The notes: generated by a model not told the origin, from the sequence alone. A stretch of 64,000 bases of DNA from Nocardiopsis alborubida (GCF_012396365.1 NZ_JAAXPG010000022.1:1-64000), one strand, 5' to 3'; positions 42,537-54,656 are shown, counted from the stretch's first letter. Translations and numbers: made by a program.

Positions 42537-42591
42537 ACGGGCCCGGCGGGGGCCGGGGCCCCGGCGTGCCGGCGCCGCTTCCGGACACACG

Positions 42592-42622
42592 GGGGCCGGG
42601 GCACCTCGGGTGCCCCGGCCCC
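42592..42622. terminator. bidirectional terminator between MDR and coiled-coil genes
   Basis: A 14-bp perfect stem (GGGGCCGGGGCACC 42592-42605, complement 42609-42622) with a TCG loop lies in the 158-bp convergent gap. Confidence 0.75.
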
Positions 42623-42694
42623 TTCGCCGTCCGCCGGTCCGCGTCCGCCCGGCGCTCACCGGGCGGACCGCCTACGCGGACCCCGCGCTACCGG

Positions 42695-44899
42695 CTACTC
42701 GTCGTCCTCGTCCTCGTCGCGGCGGCGCTTCTTCTTGCCGTCCCGGCCCGGGCGCAGCAGCGCCTCGGCCAGGGCGAGCACCGTCTCCTCCAGGGAGGCG
42801 AACCGCTTGGTGATGTCGTCGTGCGAGTTCTCGACCGCCTCGGTGACGGTCTCCTCCAGCTCGTGCCGGTCCGGGCGCTGCTTCAGCTCGCGCAGCACCG
42901 GCGCCACGGCCGAGGTGACGTGCTCGTCGATCTCGTCCAGCTTGCCGGTGTGGTCCAGCTGCGGCCGCTCCACCAGCTCGCTCAGGCGGCGGTGCAGCTC
43001 GCTGACCTCCATGGTCTGCGGCAGCTGGTTGAGCCGCTGGTTGAGCGCCTCCAGCCGGTCGTCGAGGGCCTCCATGCGGCCGTCCACGCCCTCGAAGTGC
43101 CCGCTGACGCCCTCGAACTGGCCCTCGACCCCGTTGACCCGGCCGTCCAGGCCGTCCAGGCGGCCGTTGACGCCGTCCATGCGGCCGTCGATGCGGTCGA
43201 GCTTGCCCTCGACCCCCTCGAAGCTTCCCTCGAAGTGCCCCTCGAAGGTGTCGAAGCGGTCGGTGAGGCGGCCCAGTTCGTGGTCCACCTTGCCGGTGAT
43301 CTGCGCCAGGTGGGTGTCGACCTTGCCGGTCAGGGCCTCGCGCTGGCGCTCCAGCCGCTCGTCCAGCGCCGTCCGGTGCGCCTCCACCTGCTCGGTGAGC
43401 GACTCGGTCAGCGTCCGCGAGCGCTCCTCGGACTCGGTGGCGAGGCGGTCGCCGCTCTCCTGGACGAACGTCCGCAGCTCGGCGAAGTCGGAGGTGACGC
43501 GCTCGGCGTCCTCGGCGATCCGGGTGCCCAGGGCGTCGGTGCGCTCGGTCACCGCCTCGCGCAGGCGCTCGGAGGCGGCCTCGGCCTGCTCACGGGTCTC
43601 GGTGCGGCCCAGCTCCATCTGCTCGTTGAGCTCGGCCAGGCGCTGGCGCAGGTGGGTGCGCATCTCGGTGAGCGAGGACTCGTGGTCCTCGCGGAGCTTG
43701 GCGAGCGCGCCGGTGACGTCGGCGACCGCGGCGGTGGTCTCGGCGTTGTTCTCCTCGGCCTGGGTGCTGAGGTAGCCGACGCTCTCGGCCAGCTTGGCGG
43801 CGAGGGTCTCGTGGCGCTCGGCGGAGGAGGTGGACAGGGCGCCCAGCTCCTCGGCCAGGGCGGCGGTGCGCTCGCCCAGTTCGCCGGTGTTCTCCTGAAG
43901 GCGTGACAGCAGCGTCTCGTGCTGCTCGGCGGTGCGCTCCTCCATCGAGGTGCGCAGCCGCTCGGTGCGCTCCTCCACGAGCGTGCGCAGTTCGCCGTTG
44001 GCCTGCTCCGCCCTGGCGGCGGCCTCCTCGGCCCTGGCCGCGACGGTCTCGCCCAGCCGGGCGTCGGCGGCGGCCAGGGCCTCGCGGCTCTCGCTCACGA
44101 CGGCGGTGAGGCTCTCGCGGCTCGCGGCCACGGCCTCGGCCAGCTCGGTGCGGCCCTCGGCCAGGGCCTCGGAGATCTCGGCCCGCCCGCCGGCGAGCGC
44201 CTCGGCCAGTTCGGTGCGGCTCTCGCCGACCGCGGCGGTGAGGGCCTCGTGGCGGCTCTCCGCCGACTCCGAGAGCGCGGACAGCGACGCCTGTACGGCC
44301 TCGGTCCTGGCGGTCAGGGAGGCCAGCGCGGTGTCGAGCGCGTCCAGCCGGGCGCCGAAGGTCTCGCTCAGCCCGTCCAGACGGGCGCCGAGGGTCTCGC
44401 CGAGTCCGTTCAGACGGGTGTCGAGGCTCTCGTCCAGCCCGGTCAGGCGCTCGCCCAGCTCGTTGACCTGCTCGGAGGTGCGGTTGCCCGTCTCCGCCAT
44501 CCGCTGGAGGCGGGTGAGCGCGGTGTCCAGGTGACCGGCGATGCGGTGGGTGTCCGCACGCAGGGAGGGCAGGTCCGACAGGGGCTTGACCTGCTGGGCG
44601 ACGACCTCGATGTGCTCGGCGAGGGTCTCCGCCCACTCCGGCGGCCGGGCGAGGAACTCGTCGACGCGGCCGTTGACCGTGGCGACCGACTCGGTGAGGG
44701 CGGTGAGCTCGCGCTCGCGCAGCTCGCGGAGCAGCCACTCCATGCCCTCCAGGCGCTGGCGCATCTCCTCGCTGACGGCGCCCTGCGACTTCTGCTCGGA
44801 GACGTGCTCCTGGGCGGCCTGGGAGAGCAGATCGCGCATCCGGTCGGAGATCCCCGCCTGCCCTCCTCCGTTGAGGAAGTTGTGATTGGTCTGTTCCAC
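42695..44899 (-). CDS. 734-aa coiled-coil protein
   Basis: The start is GTG 44899, with AAGGAG 7 nt upstream; the longer frame to 45010 is not needed. After a short polar N-terminus almost the whole protein is a heptad-patterned coiled coil in which Leu, Ala and Glu/Arg recur (for example RLEGMEWLLRELRERELTAL). There is a central run of near-identical ESRTELAEALA-type units and a C-terminal zone of DGVNGRLDGLDGRVNGVEG-type 7-residue repeats. It ends in a basic-acidic tail (KKKRRRDEDEDDE). No hydrophobic segment. Long coiled coils in actinomycetes (DivIVA, Scy, FilP) organise polar growth; this may be a cytoskeletal or scaffold protein, by analogy only. Confidence 0.7.
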   Translation of the reverse strand: MEQTNHNFLNGGGQAGISDRMRDLLSQAAQEHVSEQKSQGAVSEEMRQRLEGMEWLLRELRERELTALTESVATVNGRVDEFLARPPEWAETLAEHIEVVAQQVKPLSDLPSLRADTHRIAGHLDTALTRLQRMAETGNRTSEQVNELGERLTGLDESLDTRLNGLGETLGARLDGLSETFGARLDALDTALASLTARTEAVQASLSALSESAESRHEALTAAVGESRTELAEALAGGRAEISEALAEGRTELAEAVAASRESLTAVVSESREALAAADARLGETVAARAEEAAARAEQANGELRTLVEERTERLRTSMEERTAEQHETLLSRLQENTGELGERTAALAEELGALSTSSAERHETLAAKLAESVGYLSTQAEENNAETTAAVADVTGALAKLREDHESSLTEMRTHLRQRLAELNEQMELGRTETREQAEAASERLREAVTERTDALGTRIAEDAERVTSDFAELRTFVQESGDRLATESEERSRTLTESLTEQVEAHRTALDERLERQREALTGKVDTHLAQITGKVDHELGRLTDRFDTFEGHFEGSFEGVEGKLDRIDGRMDGVNGRLDGLDGRVNGVEGQFEGVSGHFEGVDGRMEALDDRLEALNQRLNQLPQTMEVSELHRRLSELVERPQLDHTGKLDEIDEHVTSAVAPVLRELKQRPDRHELEETVTEAVENSHDDITKRFASLEETVLALAEALLRPGRDGKKKRRRDEDEDDE

Positions 44900-45670
44900 C
44901 GAGGTGCTCCTTATTTTTCTGGCGCTCCCGTACCCGTCCGGGGGGAGTGGACGGTGGGTTCCGGACGGCTCGGGTTCTCGATGGTCCCCGGGCGGGTGGC
45001 GCTCCCGCATCCGTACGGCCTCATCGTGACTGGGGTGTTACCGAGCGTATACACGTGAGGCAAGGTCAGTGCTTTGGCCGAACCGCGGGGGCGGGTCAGC
45101 GTTCGCGACCTTCCGGGTGAATCCATGAGAAGGGAAAGAATTCGCGCCGCCAGTTTAACGACACGTACCCCTGCTCCCCCAGGGGACCGCCAAAGATCTG
45201 GGTGGGGAAGGTAACGATCTGGCCCGATGTCGTGATCCGGGGCCCCAGAGTGCACTCCGGCCACCTCGTCCGCGGTTGTCCACCTCAGCCGTTCACAGGC
45301 GGGAGTGTGCCCTTGTGGGCCGGTCGCGGGGAGAGGGACACTCGAACACGGGGGCGGCGCACCCGCCCGACGGCGGCGCGTGGCGCCCCCGAATCCAGCC
45401 TAGGTCGACACCTCCACCGCCCGCCAGCCCTTCGCCGGGCCTGTGGACGACCGGGCACGGACAACCGGGCCTGCTGACACGGACCAGCGGGCAAGGACGA
45501 GACGGACGGCGGCCGGACGGCGGCCGGGCGGTGATCGGCCCCCGGCTCCGTCCCGGTTCCCGGCTCCGCTCCGGCCCCGTTCCCCGACTCCGTTTCGGCT
45601 CCGTTCTGTTCCCGGTCCGGCCCCCGGCTCCACTCCGCCGCCAGCCCCGGGGCCCCCGCCGAACCGGGGC
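44900..45670. other. gene-free region with degenerate GC-rich repeats
   Basis: 771 bp between two minus-strand genes. No reliable gene. It must hold the promoter of the coiled-coil gene (a GTATAC-containing AT-rich patch near 45050 is a candidate). From 45538 to 45640 a CCCGGCTCCG-like unit recurs imperfectly about five times. Short open frames across the repeat are composition artefacts. Confidence 0.5.
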
Positions 45671-46948
45671 CTAACCCCGCGCCGGGGCGCCGACCTCGCG
45701 GCACAGCAGGCAGAAGGGCCGCTCGCCGATCCGCGTGAGCACGACCGTCACCGACTCCGGGCCGGACGCGCGCAGGTCCCGGCGCAGCTTCTCGGTGTCC
45801 ACCGCCGACCCCCGCTTCTTGACGGTCACCGTCCCCGCCCCGAGGGCGCGCACCGCCGAGCGCAGCCGCTTCAGCGAGAACGGCAGCACCTCCACCACCT
45901 CCAGCACCCGCCACAGCGGCGAGAGCACCGCGGTGTCCGCGGTGAAGTACGCGATCCGCTCGTCCAGGAGGGCGCCGTCCACCCGGGCCGCCGCCTCCGC
46001 CACCAGGTGCGAGCGCACCACGGCCGGGTCCGGGTCGTACAGGTAGCGCCGGGCCGCCGCCACCGGGGCCGGACCGAGGCCGGGTTCGGCGTCCAGGTGC
46101 GCCACCGCGCCCTCGCGGGCGAGCAGCCCCTCGCGCTCGTGCAGCACCGTCGCCCGGCGCCGCGGCCCGTCGGCCAGCGCGCCGAACCACAGGGCGGTCT
46201 CCTTCAGCTCCCCGTCCACCGAGACCCACTCGGCCGCCGCCGCCTCGGGCAGCGCCTCGTGCGGGATGCCCGGCGCGGCCTTGAGACAGGCCGCATCCGC
46301 CCCCGCGGCCAGGCCCACGGCCGCGTCCCACGGCGGGGAGTAGGCCGAGGGGTCGAACACCCGGCCGCGCCCTCCCCGCCGGGCGGGGTCGCAGAACAGC
46401 AGCGGGTACCGGCCGGGCGCGGTCGCGGAGGCGTCGCCCTCGCGGACCCGGGCCAGCCCGGACAGGCCCAGGGCCTCGATGTTGGCGCGGGCCACCGCGA
46501 CCGTGAGGGGGTCGGCGTCCACCCCCTCCACCGGAACGCCGCGCGCGGCCAGGGCCAGCAGGTCCGCGCCGACCCCGCAGCACAGGTCGCCCGCGGTGGC
46601 GCCGTCCAGGCCCCGACCCGACGACCCGGCCCACCCCGCCATGCGTTCGGCGCGGTAGTCGGCCACCACGCGCCGGGTGGACTGCTCCAGCCCGTCGGGG
46701 GTGAAGAACATCCGTTCCGCGAGTTCGCCGAACTTGGCCCGCCCGCGCTCGCGCAGGGAGACCTGGGTCAGGACGGCGTTTACCAGCTCGGAGACGGGTA
46801 GACCGGGGTCGAGGGCGGCCACGCGCGGATCACCGCGCAGGAGCGAGGCCGCGGCGAGCTGGTCCCTGGCGGCGGCCTTCGGGTCCACCCCGGCCAGGAC
46901 CTCCCGGCCCGCGTCGGTGAGCAGGGCCTCGAAGGCGGGCGCGCGCAT
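45671..46948 (-). CDS. class I SAM methyltransferase with THUMP-like domain
   Basis: A 425-residue protein starting at ATG 46948. The N-terminal ~90 residues are helical. A Rossmann-fold methyltransferase has DLCCGVGADLLALAARG as the SAM loop, VEGVDADPLTVAVARANIEALGL, and LLFCDPARRGGRGRVFDP as the catalytic DPxR-like loop. A C-terminal THUMP-like segment (VEVLPFSLKRLRSAVRALGAGTVTVKKRG) follows. This matches THUMP-like SAM-dependent methyltransferases, whose presumed substrate is nucleic acid. It is divergent from groES, with CIRCE between them. Confidence 0.85.
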   Translation of the reverse strand: MRAPAFEALLTDAGREVLAGVDPKAAARDQLAAASLLRGDPRVAALDPGLPVSELVNAVLTQVSLRERGRAKFGELAERMFFTPDGLEQSTRRVVADYRAERMAGWAGSSGRGLDGATAGDLCCGVGADLLALAARGVPVEGVDADPLTVAVARANIEALGLSGLARVREGDASATAPGRYPLLFCDPARRGGRGRVFDPSAYSPPWDAAVGLAAGADAACLKAAPGIPHEALPEAAAAEWVSVDGELKETALWFGALADGPRRRATVLHEREGLLAREGAVAHLDAEPGLGPAPVAAARRYLYDPDPAVVRSHLVAEAAARVDGALLDERIAYFTADTAVLSPLWRVLEVVEVLPFSLKRLRSAVRALGAGTVTVKKRGSAVDTEKLRRDLRASGPESVTVVLTRIGERPFCLLCREVGAPARG

Positions 46949-47064
46949 GGGTTCCCCCCGGGCGTCGAAGGAGCGGTGTGCGGGAGCGACCGCGCCCCGC
47001 CCCGGCCGGGAGGGGAGCCCCCTGACGGAAGTCCCTGACCGGGGGTCACGGTCACATTTCCATT

Positions 47065-47091
47065 CTGGCACTCTCGGGGGTAGAGTGCTAA
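47065..47091. promoter_or_regulatory. CIRCE element (HrcA operator) of groES-groEL
   Basis: The right arm GAGTGCTAA (47083-47091) is a perfect CIRCE half. The left arm CTGGCACTC (47065-47073) differs from the consensus TTAGCACTC at two positions, and the spacer is the canonical 9 nt. It lies 126 nt upstream of groES. HrcA binding here would repress the chaperonin operon until heat shock. Confidence 0.9.
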
Positions 47092-47217
47092 CCGCGACGA
47101 GGCCGGTCTGGCACCCGCGACGACAGGCCGCCGCGGTCGCCCCTTTTTCGCAGTCGGTCCGTGCACCAGCACGGGCCGAGATCAGTACACCGAAACTTTG
47201 AAGGGGGAGGTCACACC

Positions 47218-47529
47218 GTGTCGACCGCCACCAAGACCGTGCTGAAGCCGCTCGAGGACCGCGTCGTGGTCCGGACGCTGGAGGCCGAGCAGACCACCGC
47301 TTCCGGTCTGGTCATCCCGGACACCGCCAAGGAGAAGCCCCAGGAGGGCGAGGTCCTGGCCGTGGGCCCGGGCCGCTGGGACGACGAGGGTGACAAGCGC
47401 ATCCCGCTGGACGTGAAGGTCGGCGACGTCGTTCTCTACAGCAAGTACGGCGGCACCGAGGTCAAGTACGACGGCGAGGAGTACCTGGTGCTCTCCGCCC
47501 GCGACCTTCTCGCTGTCGTCGAGAAGTAG
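47218..47529 (+). CDS. groES: co-chaperonin GroES
   Basis: A 103-residue 10-kDa chaperonin starting at GTG 47218, with AAGGGGGAGG 7 nt upstream. It has [33 protein letters not shown] with the mobile loop (TTASGLVIP), [49 protein letters not shown]. It caps the GroEL folding chamber. Upstream is the CIRCE operator. It lies 115 nt before groEL in the same operon. Confidence 0.98.
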   Translation: MSTATKTVLKPLEDRVVVRTLEAEQTTASGLVIPDTAKEKPQEGEVLAVGPGRWDDEGDKRIPLDVKVGDVVLYSKYGGTEVKYDGEEYLVLSARDLLAVVEK

Positions 47530-47644
47530 GCCTCTACGGGGCCCGCTCCGTCGGGCCCGGAGCCATTCGCATCCCGCACCGGTCGGCGCACAGCCGGGCG
47601 GGCGGGATGCCCGCTTTCGACCAGCCTGAAGAGGAAGCACCCAC

Positions 47645-49255
47645 ATGCCGAAGATCCTGGAGTTCGAGGACGACGCCCGTCGCGCCCTCGAACGGGGCGT
47701 CGACCGCCTCGCCAACGCCGTCAAGGTGACGCTCGGCCCGCGCGGCCGCAACGTCGTCATCGACAAGAAGTTCGGCGCCCCCACCATCACGAACGACGGC
47801 GTGACCGTCGCCCGTGAGGTCGAGCTGGACGACCCCTACGAGAACCTGGGCGCCCAGCTGGTCAAGGAGGTCGCCACCAAGACCAACGACGCCGCCGGTG
47901 ACGGCACCACCACCGCGACCGTCCTGGCCCAGGCCCTCGTCCGCGAGGGTCTGCGCAGCGTGGCCGCCGGCGCCTCCCCGATGTCCCTGAAGAAGGGCAT
48001 CGACGCCGCCGCCGCCAAGGTGTCGGAGGTCCTCCTGGAGCGCGCCCGCCCCGTCGAGGAGCGCGCGGACATCGCCTACGTCGCCACCAACTCCGCCCAG
48101 GACGCCCAGATCGGCGACCTGATCGCCGAGGCGTTCGACAAGGTCGGCAAGGACGGCGTCATCACGGTGGAGGAGGCCCCGACCTTCGGTCTGGACCTGG
48201 ACTTCACCGAGGGCATGCAGTTCGACAAGGGCTACGTCTCGCCCTACTTCGTCACCGACGGCGACCGCCAGGAGGCGGTGCTGGAGGACGCGCTGATCCT
48301 GATCAACCAGGGCAAGATCAGCAGCCTCAACGACCTGCTGCCCGTGCTGGAGAAGGTCGTCCAGAGCAAGAAGCCCCTGCTCATCATCGCCGAGGACATC
48401 GACGGTGACGCCCTGGGCGCCCTGGTGCTCAACAAGATCCGCGGCACCCTCAACGTCGCCGCGGTCAAGGCGCCCGGCTTCGGCGAGCGCCGCAAGGCCA
48501 TGCTCCAGGACATCGCGGTCCTCACCGGCGGCCAGGTCGTCGCCGAGGAGGTCGGCCTGACCCTGGAGAACGTGGACCTCGACGCGCTGGGCGGCGCCCG
48601 CCGCATCACGATCACCAAGGACGCCACCACCATCGTGGACGGCGCCGGTGAGCAGTCCGAGGTCGAGGACCGCGTCCGCCAGATCCGCAAGGAGATCGAG
48701 GCGAGCGACTCCGACTGGGACCGCGAGAAGCTCCAGGAGCGCCTGGCCAAGCTCGCGGGCGGTGTCTCCGTCCTGCGCGTGGGCGCCGCCACCGAGGTGG
48801 AGCTCAAGGAGAAGAAGCACCGCCTGGAGGACGCCATCTCGGCGACCCGCGCGGCCATCGAGGAGGGCATCGTCGCCGGCGGCGGCGCCTCCCTGGTGCA
48901 CGCTTCCAAGGTCCTCAGCGCGGACGACCTCGGCCTGACGGGCGACGAGGCCACCGGTGTGGCGATCGTGCGCCGCGCCCTGGTCGAGCCCGCCCGGTGG
49001 ATCGCGGAGAACGCGGGTGCCGAGGGCTACGTGGTCACCCACCGCGTGTCGGAGCTGGAGGTCGGCCACGGCTACAACGCCGCGACCGGCACCTACGGCG
49101 ACCTGACCTCGCAGGGCATCCTCGACCCGGTCAAGGTGTCCCGCTCCGCCGTGCAGAACGCCGCCTCCATCGCGGGCATGCTGCTGACCACCGAGGTGCT
49201 GGTGGCGGACAAGCCCGAGGACGAGGAAGACGACGGGCACGGCCACAGCCACTAG
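47645..49255 (+). CDS. groEL: chaperonin GroEL, His-rich-tail (GroEL1) type
   Basis: A 536-residue chaperonin with the usual ATP-binding motifs ([33 protein letters not shown]) and the apical domain. The C-terminus ends [12 protein letters not shown] instead of the glycine-methionine repeats of housekeeping GroEL. In actinobacteria a GroEL next to groES often carries such a histidine-rich tail (GroEL1) while GroEL2 is elsewhere. A second groEL is therefore expected outside the window. A strong hairpin terminator follows. Confidence 0.97.
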   Translation: MPKILEFEDDARRALERGVDRLANAVKVTLGPRGRNVVIDKKFGAPTITNDGVTVAREVELDDPYENLGAQLVKEVATKTNDAAGDGTTTATVLAQALVREGLRSVAAGASPMSLKKGIDAAAAKVSEVLLERARPVEERADIAYVATNSAQDAQIGDLIAEAFDKVGKDGVITVEEAPTFGLDLDFTEGMQFDKGYVSPYFVTDGDRQEAVLEDALILINQGKISSLNDLLPVLEKVVQSKKPLLIIAEDIDGDALGALVLNKIRGTLNVAAVKAPGFGERRKAMLQDIAVLTGGQVVAEEVGLTLENVDLDALGGARRITITKDATTIVDGAGEQSEVEDRVRQIRKEIEASDSDWDREKLQERLAKLAGGVSVLRVGAATEVELKEKKHRLEDAISATRAAIEEGIVAGGGASLVHASKVLSADDLGLTGDEATGVAIVRRALVEPARWIAENAGAEGYVVTHRVSELEVGHGYNAATGTYGDLTSQGILDPVKVSRSAVQNAASIAGMLLTTEVLVADKPEDEEDDGHGHSH

Positions 49256-49320
49256 GCACGGTCGCCGGGCCCCCGGGCCTTCGGGCTTTCGAGCCCCGGG
49301 GCGCACGGGCCCGGCGCAGA

Positions 49321-49348
49321 CGGGGGCGGAGCGGTTGCTCCGCCCCCG
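49321..49348 (+). terminator. terminator of groES-groEL
   Basis: A 12-bp perfect stem CGGGGGCGGAGC (49321-49332) with its complement (49337-49348) and a GGTT tetraloop, 66 nt after the groEL stop. Confidence 0.8.
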
Positions 49349-49478
49349 CGCACTATCACGCACGTCACAGGTTTCCCTCGGCGGCGCAGACGTTTTCGGG
49401 TGTTTTTCCCGAAACGTGACCATTCTGTAGTTGCCGATCCGCGTGGTTGAGTCCCGCGGTGGGGGCATCATTCCTAGC

Positions 49479-50081
49479 GTGACGGTGACGGATGCAGGCG
49501 CCCGGGGGCAGCGGGACCACACGGGGTTGAACCATCTGGGATCGCTCGCGGTCCGGGGGGACGACGGGGCGATGGACTCGCTGCTGCGCGAGGTCCGCCC
49601 CATGGTGGTCAGGTACTGCCGTGCCCGCCTGGCCCGGGTCTCGGGGCTGGCCCACTACTCCGACGACGTGGCCCAGGAGGTGTGTATCGCCCTGCTCTCG
49701 GCGATACCGCGCTACCAGGACCGCGGCCGCCCCTTCGCGGCCTTCGTGTTCGGCATAGCGGCCCACAAGGTGGCCGACACCCTGCGCGGCGCGGGCAGGG
49801 CCGAGACGGTGTCCACCGACTCCGTGCCCGAGCGCCCCGACGAGGGCCCCGGGCCCGAGGAGTCGGCGGTGCGGGTGATCGAGGCCCAGCGAGCCCGGGA
49901 GCTTCTCGACGAGCTGCCGGAGCAGCAGCGCAAACTGCTGGTCATGAGGGTGATCGCAGGACTTACGGCGGATGAGACGGGACATGTTCTTGGAATGTCG
50001 GCGGGAGCGGTACGGGTTGCCCAGCACCGAGCTATTGCTCGGCTTCGGCAGGTGGCCGTGGCGAACCGCCTTGTCCCCTGA
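49479..50081 (+). CDS. shbA: RNA polymerase sigma factor ShbA-like
   Basis: A 200-residue ECF-type sigma factor from GTG 49479 ([10 protein letters not shown]); a longer frame to a TTG at 49431 is possible. Sigma-2 spans ~residues 35-95 ([58 protein letters not shown]). Sigma-4 lies near the end ([49 protein letters not shown]). Position between groEL and guaB and the sequence match ShbA, the conserved streptomycete sigma factor that drives transcription of the principal sigma gene hrdB. Confidence 0.85.
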   Translation: MTVTDAGARGQRDHTGLNHLGSLAVRGDDGAMDSLLREVRPMVVRYCRARLARVSGLAHYSDDVAQEVCIALLSAIPRYQDRGRPFAAFVFGIAAHKVADTLRGAGRAETVSTDSVPERPDEGPGPEESAVRVIEAQRARELLDELPEQQRKLLVMRVIAGLTADETGHVLGMSAGAVRVAQHRAIARLRQVAVANRLVP

Positions 50082-52075
<1,994 letters not shown>

Positions 52076-52186
52076 CGCGGTGGCCGGGCGGCCCGGCGCC
52101 GCCCGCCCCCGGGGTCGATAGACTCACGGCGGCAGGAAACGCGCCGGTAGACCGTCCGGCAAGGCACGTCAGAGGGGATCGAAACG

Positions 52187-53302
52187 TTGGCTCAGGTGGA
52201 GATCGGGCTGGGCAAGAACGGACGCCGGGCCTATGAGCTCGACGAGATCGGGATCGTGCCTGCCCGGCGGACGCGGGACCCAGAGGAGGTGTCCATCGCC
52301 TGGCAGATCGACGCCTACCGGTTCGAGACCCCGCTGGTGGTCAGCCCCATGGACAGCGTGGCCTCGCCCCGGACCGTCGTGGCCGTGGGCGAGCAGGGCG
52401 GCCTGGGCGTGCTCGACCTCGAAGGGCTCTGGACCCGCTACGAGGACCCGGAGCCGCTGCTCCAGGAGATCCGCGAGCTCGACGACGTCACCGCCACCCA
52501 GCGGCTCCAGGAGATCTACGCGGCGCCCATCCAGGAGGAGCTGATCGGTCGCCGGATCGAGGAGATCCGCGACGCGGGCCTGGTCACCGCCGCCCGGCTG
52601 TCGCCGCAGCGCACCGCCCAGTACCACAAGGCGGTCGTCGACGCGGGCGTGGACATCTTCGTGATCCGCGGCACCACGGTGTCGGCCGAGCACGTGTCCG
52701 GCCGCGCCGAGCCGCTCAACCTCAAGCAGTTCATCCACGAGCTGGACGTGCCGGTCGTGGTCGGCGGCTGCGCCACCTACACCGCGGCGCTGCACCTGAT
52801 GCGCACCGGTGCCGCGGGCGTGCTGGTCGGCTTCGGCGGCGGCTCGGGCCACACCACCCGCTCCGTGCTGGGCGTGGCCGTGCCGATGGCCAGCGCCGTC
52901 GGCGACGTGGCGGCGGCCCGCCGCGACTACCTGGACGAGTCCGGCGGCCGGTACGTGCACGTCATCGCCGACGGCGGCATGACCGGCAGCGGCGACATCG
53001 CCAAGGCCCTGGCCTGCGGCGCCGACGCCGTCATGGTGGGCTCCCCGCTCGCCCGCGCCACCGAGGCGCCCGGCGGCGGCTACCACTGGGGCAGCGAGGC
53101 GCACCACAACGAGCTGCCGCGCGGTGAGCGCGTGCACGTCGGCACGATCGGCGACCTGAAGTCGATCCTGCACGGCCCGGCCTCCACCAGCGACGGCTCC
53201 ATGAACCTCATGGGTGCTCTTCGTCGCACGATGGCCACCTCCGGCTACACCGACCTCAAGGAGTTCCAGCGGGTCGAGGTCGTGGTCAACCCGCACCACT
53301 AG
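52187..53302 (+). CDS. GuaB3-type IMP dehydrogenase-related protein
   Basis: A 371-residue protein of the actinobacterial GuaB3 (IMP_DH_rel_2) family, starting with TTG 52187. It keeps the IMPDH barrel (RRTRDPEEVSIAWQIDAYRFETPLVVSPMDSV; DGGMTGSGDIAKALACGADAVMVGSPLA) but lacks CBS domains. The loop equivalent to GSICTTR reads GSGHTTR (residues 220-225, His222 in place of the catalytic Cys), so ordinary IMPDH chemistry is unlikely. Its conserved placement beside guaB suggests a regulatory or related purine role. A TAGACT -10 candidate lies at 52119-52124. Confidence 0.92.
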   Translation: MAQVEIGLGKNGRRAYELDEIGIVPARRTRDPEEVSIAWQIDAYRFETPLVVSPMDSVASPRTVVAVGEQGGLGVLDLEGLWTRYEDPEPLLQEIRELDDVTATQRLQEIYAAPIQEELIGRRIEEIRDAGLVTAARLSPQRTAQYHKAVVDAGVDIFVIRGTTVSAEHVSGRAEPLNLKQFIHELDVPVVVGGCATYTAALHLMRTGAAGVLVGFGGGSGHTTRSVLGVAVPMASAVGDVAAARRDYLDESGGRYVHVIADGGMTGSGDIAKALACGADAVMVGSPLARATEAPGGGYHWGSEAHHNELPRGERVHVGTIGDLKSILHGPASTSDGSMNLMGALRRTMATSGYTDLKEFQRVEVVVNPHH

Positions 53303-53330
53303 GGGTGTGTCCGCCCAGGACACGGACCTG

Positions 53331-53366
53331 GAAGGGCCGCGCCGGCCTCCGTCGGCGCGGCCCTTC
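53331..53366 (+). terminator. terminator after guaB3
   Basis: A 14-bp perfect stem GAAGGGCCGCGCCG (53331-53344) with its complement (53353-53366) and an 8-nt loop, 28 nt after the stop. Confidence 0.8.
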
Positions 53367-53493
53367 GCGTGTGCGTCCCCGCCGTGCGACCGTTCCCTGA
53401 GCCCGAGGGCACCGGCCACGAGGCGTCGCCGGTCGCGTACTTTGGTTCCGGCGTGATGTGGAATTGACGTTTCCTTGACGATGTGGAGTGCCC

Positions 53494-54366
53494 ATGGGTG
53501 AACGACGTGCGTCCGGGGCCGAGGGGCGCCGGAGTCGTGGCCCGCTGGTCGCCGTCTGCGTGACGCTGACGGTGTGCCTGCTGCTGACCGGTGGAGTGGT
53601 CGTCCTGGTCAACCGGATCTCCGACGCGTTCAACGAGTGGTCGCCGCCCAGTGCCTCGGGCGTCGAGCCGCCGGTGGGCACGATCCAGACCCCGCCCCAC
53701 GACGAGCTCACCGGTCCGCCTGAGCCCGCGGACGTGGCCCCGGCGGAGGGGGACCCCGCACCCGAGGAGGCGGGCGCCGACGAGCGCCAGACCCCCGCCG
53801 TCCCGGAGGCGCGCCCCAGCGCCGAGTGGCTCGACCAGGTGTCGGAGGCGACCGGCATCCCGCGCCGGGCCCTGGAGGGGTACGCGGGCGCGCAGCTGGT
53901 GGTCGCCCGGGACCAGCCCTCGTGCCAGCTGTCCTGGCCCACCCTGGCCGGTATCGGGTACATCGAGTCGCACCACGGCACCTACGCCGGGGGCGAGATC
54001 GGCGACGACGGGAGCACGACCGTCGACATCATCGGCATCCCGCTGGACGGCACCAACCGGACCCGGGCCATCCCGGACACCGACGGCGGCCGCTACGACG
54101 GCGACACCGAGTGGGACCGGGCGATCGGCCCGATGCAGTTCATCCCGCGCACCTGGGAGCGCTGGGGCGACTCCCCGTCCGGTGGCGACCCCGACCCGCA
54201 CAACATCGACGACGCCGCGCTCTCCGCGGCCCGGTACCTGTGCGCGGAGGGCCGCGACCTGACCGTCGCCGCCGACTGGGAGGCAGCGCTCCTGGAGTAC
54301 AACAGCTCCGACGAGTACGTCGCCGACGTCCTGGCCTACGCGCACGCCTACGCCGACGCGGCCTGA
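53494..54366 (+). CDS. membrane-anchored lytic murein transglycosylase-like protein
   Basis: A 290-residue protein from ATG 53494, with a GGAG site 5 nt upstream. A single N-terminal helix (GPLVAVCVTLTVCLLLTGGVVVLV) is followed by a Pro/Ala/Glu-rich extracytoplasmic stalk to ~residue 105. Then comes an MltB-type transglycosylase domain: SWPTLAGIGYIESHHGTYAGG with catalytic Glu158, AIGPMQFIPRTWERWG, DPDPHNIDDAALSAARYLC and the closing LLEYNSSDEYVADVLAYAHAY. It should cleave peptidoglycan between MurNAc and GlcNAc in wall remodelling. Common near guaB in actinomycetes. Confidence 0.88.
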   Translation: MGERRASGAEGRRSRGPLVAVCVTLTVCLLLTGGVVVLVNRISDAFNEWSPPSASGVEPPVGTIQTPPHDELTGPPEPADVAPAEGDPAPEEAGADERQTPAVPEARPSAEWLDQVSEATGIPRRALEGYAGAQLVVARDQPSCQLSWPTLAGIGYIESHHGTYAGGEIGDDGSTTVDIIGIPLDGTNRTRAIPDTDGGRYDGDTEWDRAIGPMQFIPRTWERWGDSPSGGDPDPHNIDDAALSAARYLCAEGRDLTVAADWEAALLEYNSSDEYVADVLAYAHAYADAA

Positions 54367-54656
54367 CCGTACGGCCGCTCCTCGCGGTCGGGCCGCCTCC
54401 GGCCCGCCGCGGGGGCGCTCCGCCGCCCTGGTCGGAGGCCCGGTCACCGCGGCCGCCGCCCTCCCCGCCCCGGCCCTGCCGAGGAGGTGAACCGGTCCAC
54501 GCCCCCGTCCCGTCCCGACCCGAACTCCCCGGGACACGCCGGTGCCGGACGCCCGGTGTGATCACCGCCCCCGGTTAGCCTGGGGCCCTCTCGGATGGAC
54601 ACGGGCCCGGGGCGGGTATGCGCCTGGGAGGAAACCCATCGAGACGGAGGAGACGG

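Noticed and set aside
45443..46801. 452-codon plus-strand frame opposite the methyltransferase
   Set aside because: Antisense to a gene with SAM-binding motifs; residue composition is dominated by Arg, Gly and His typical of shadows.
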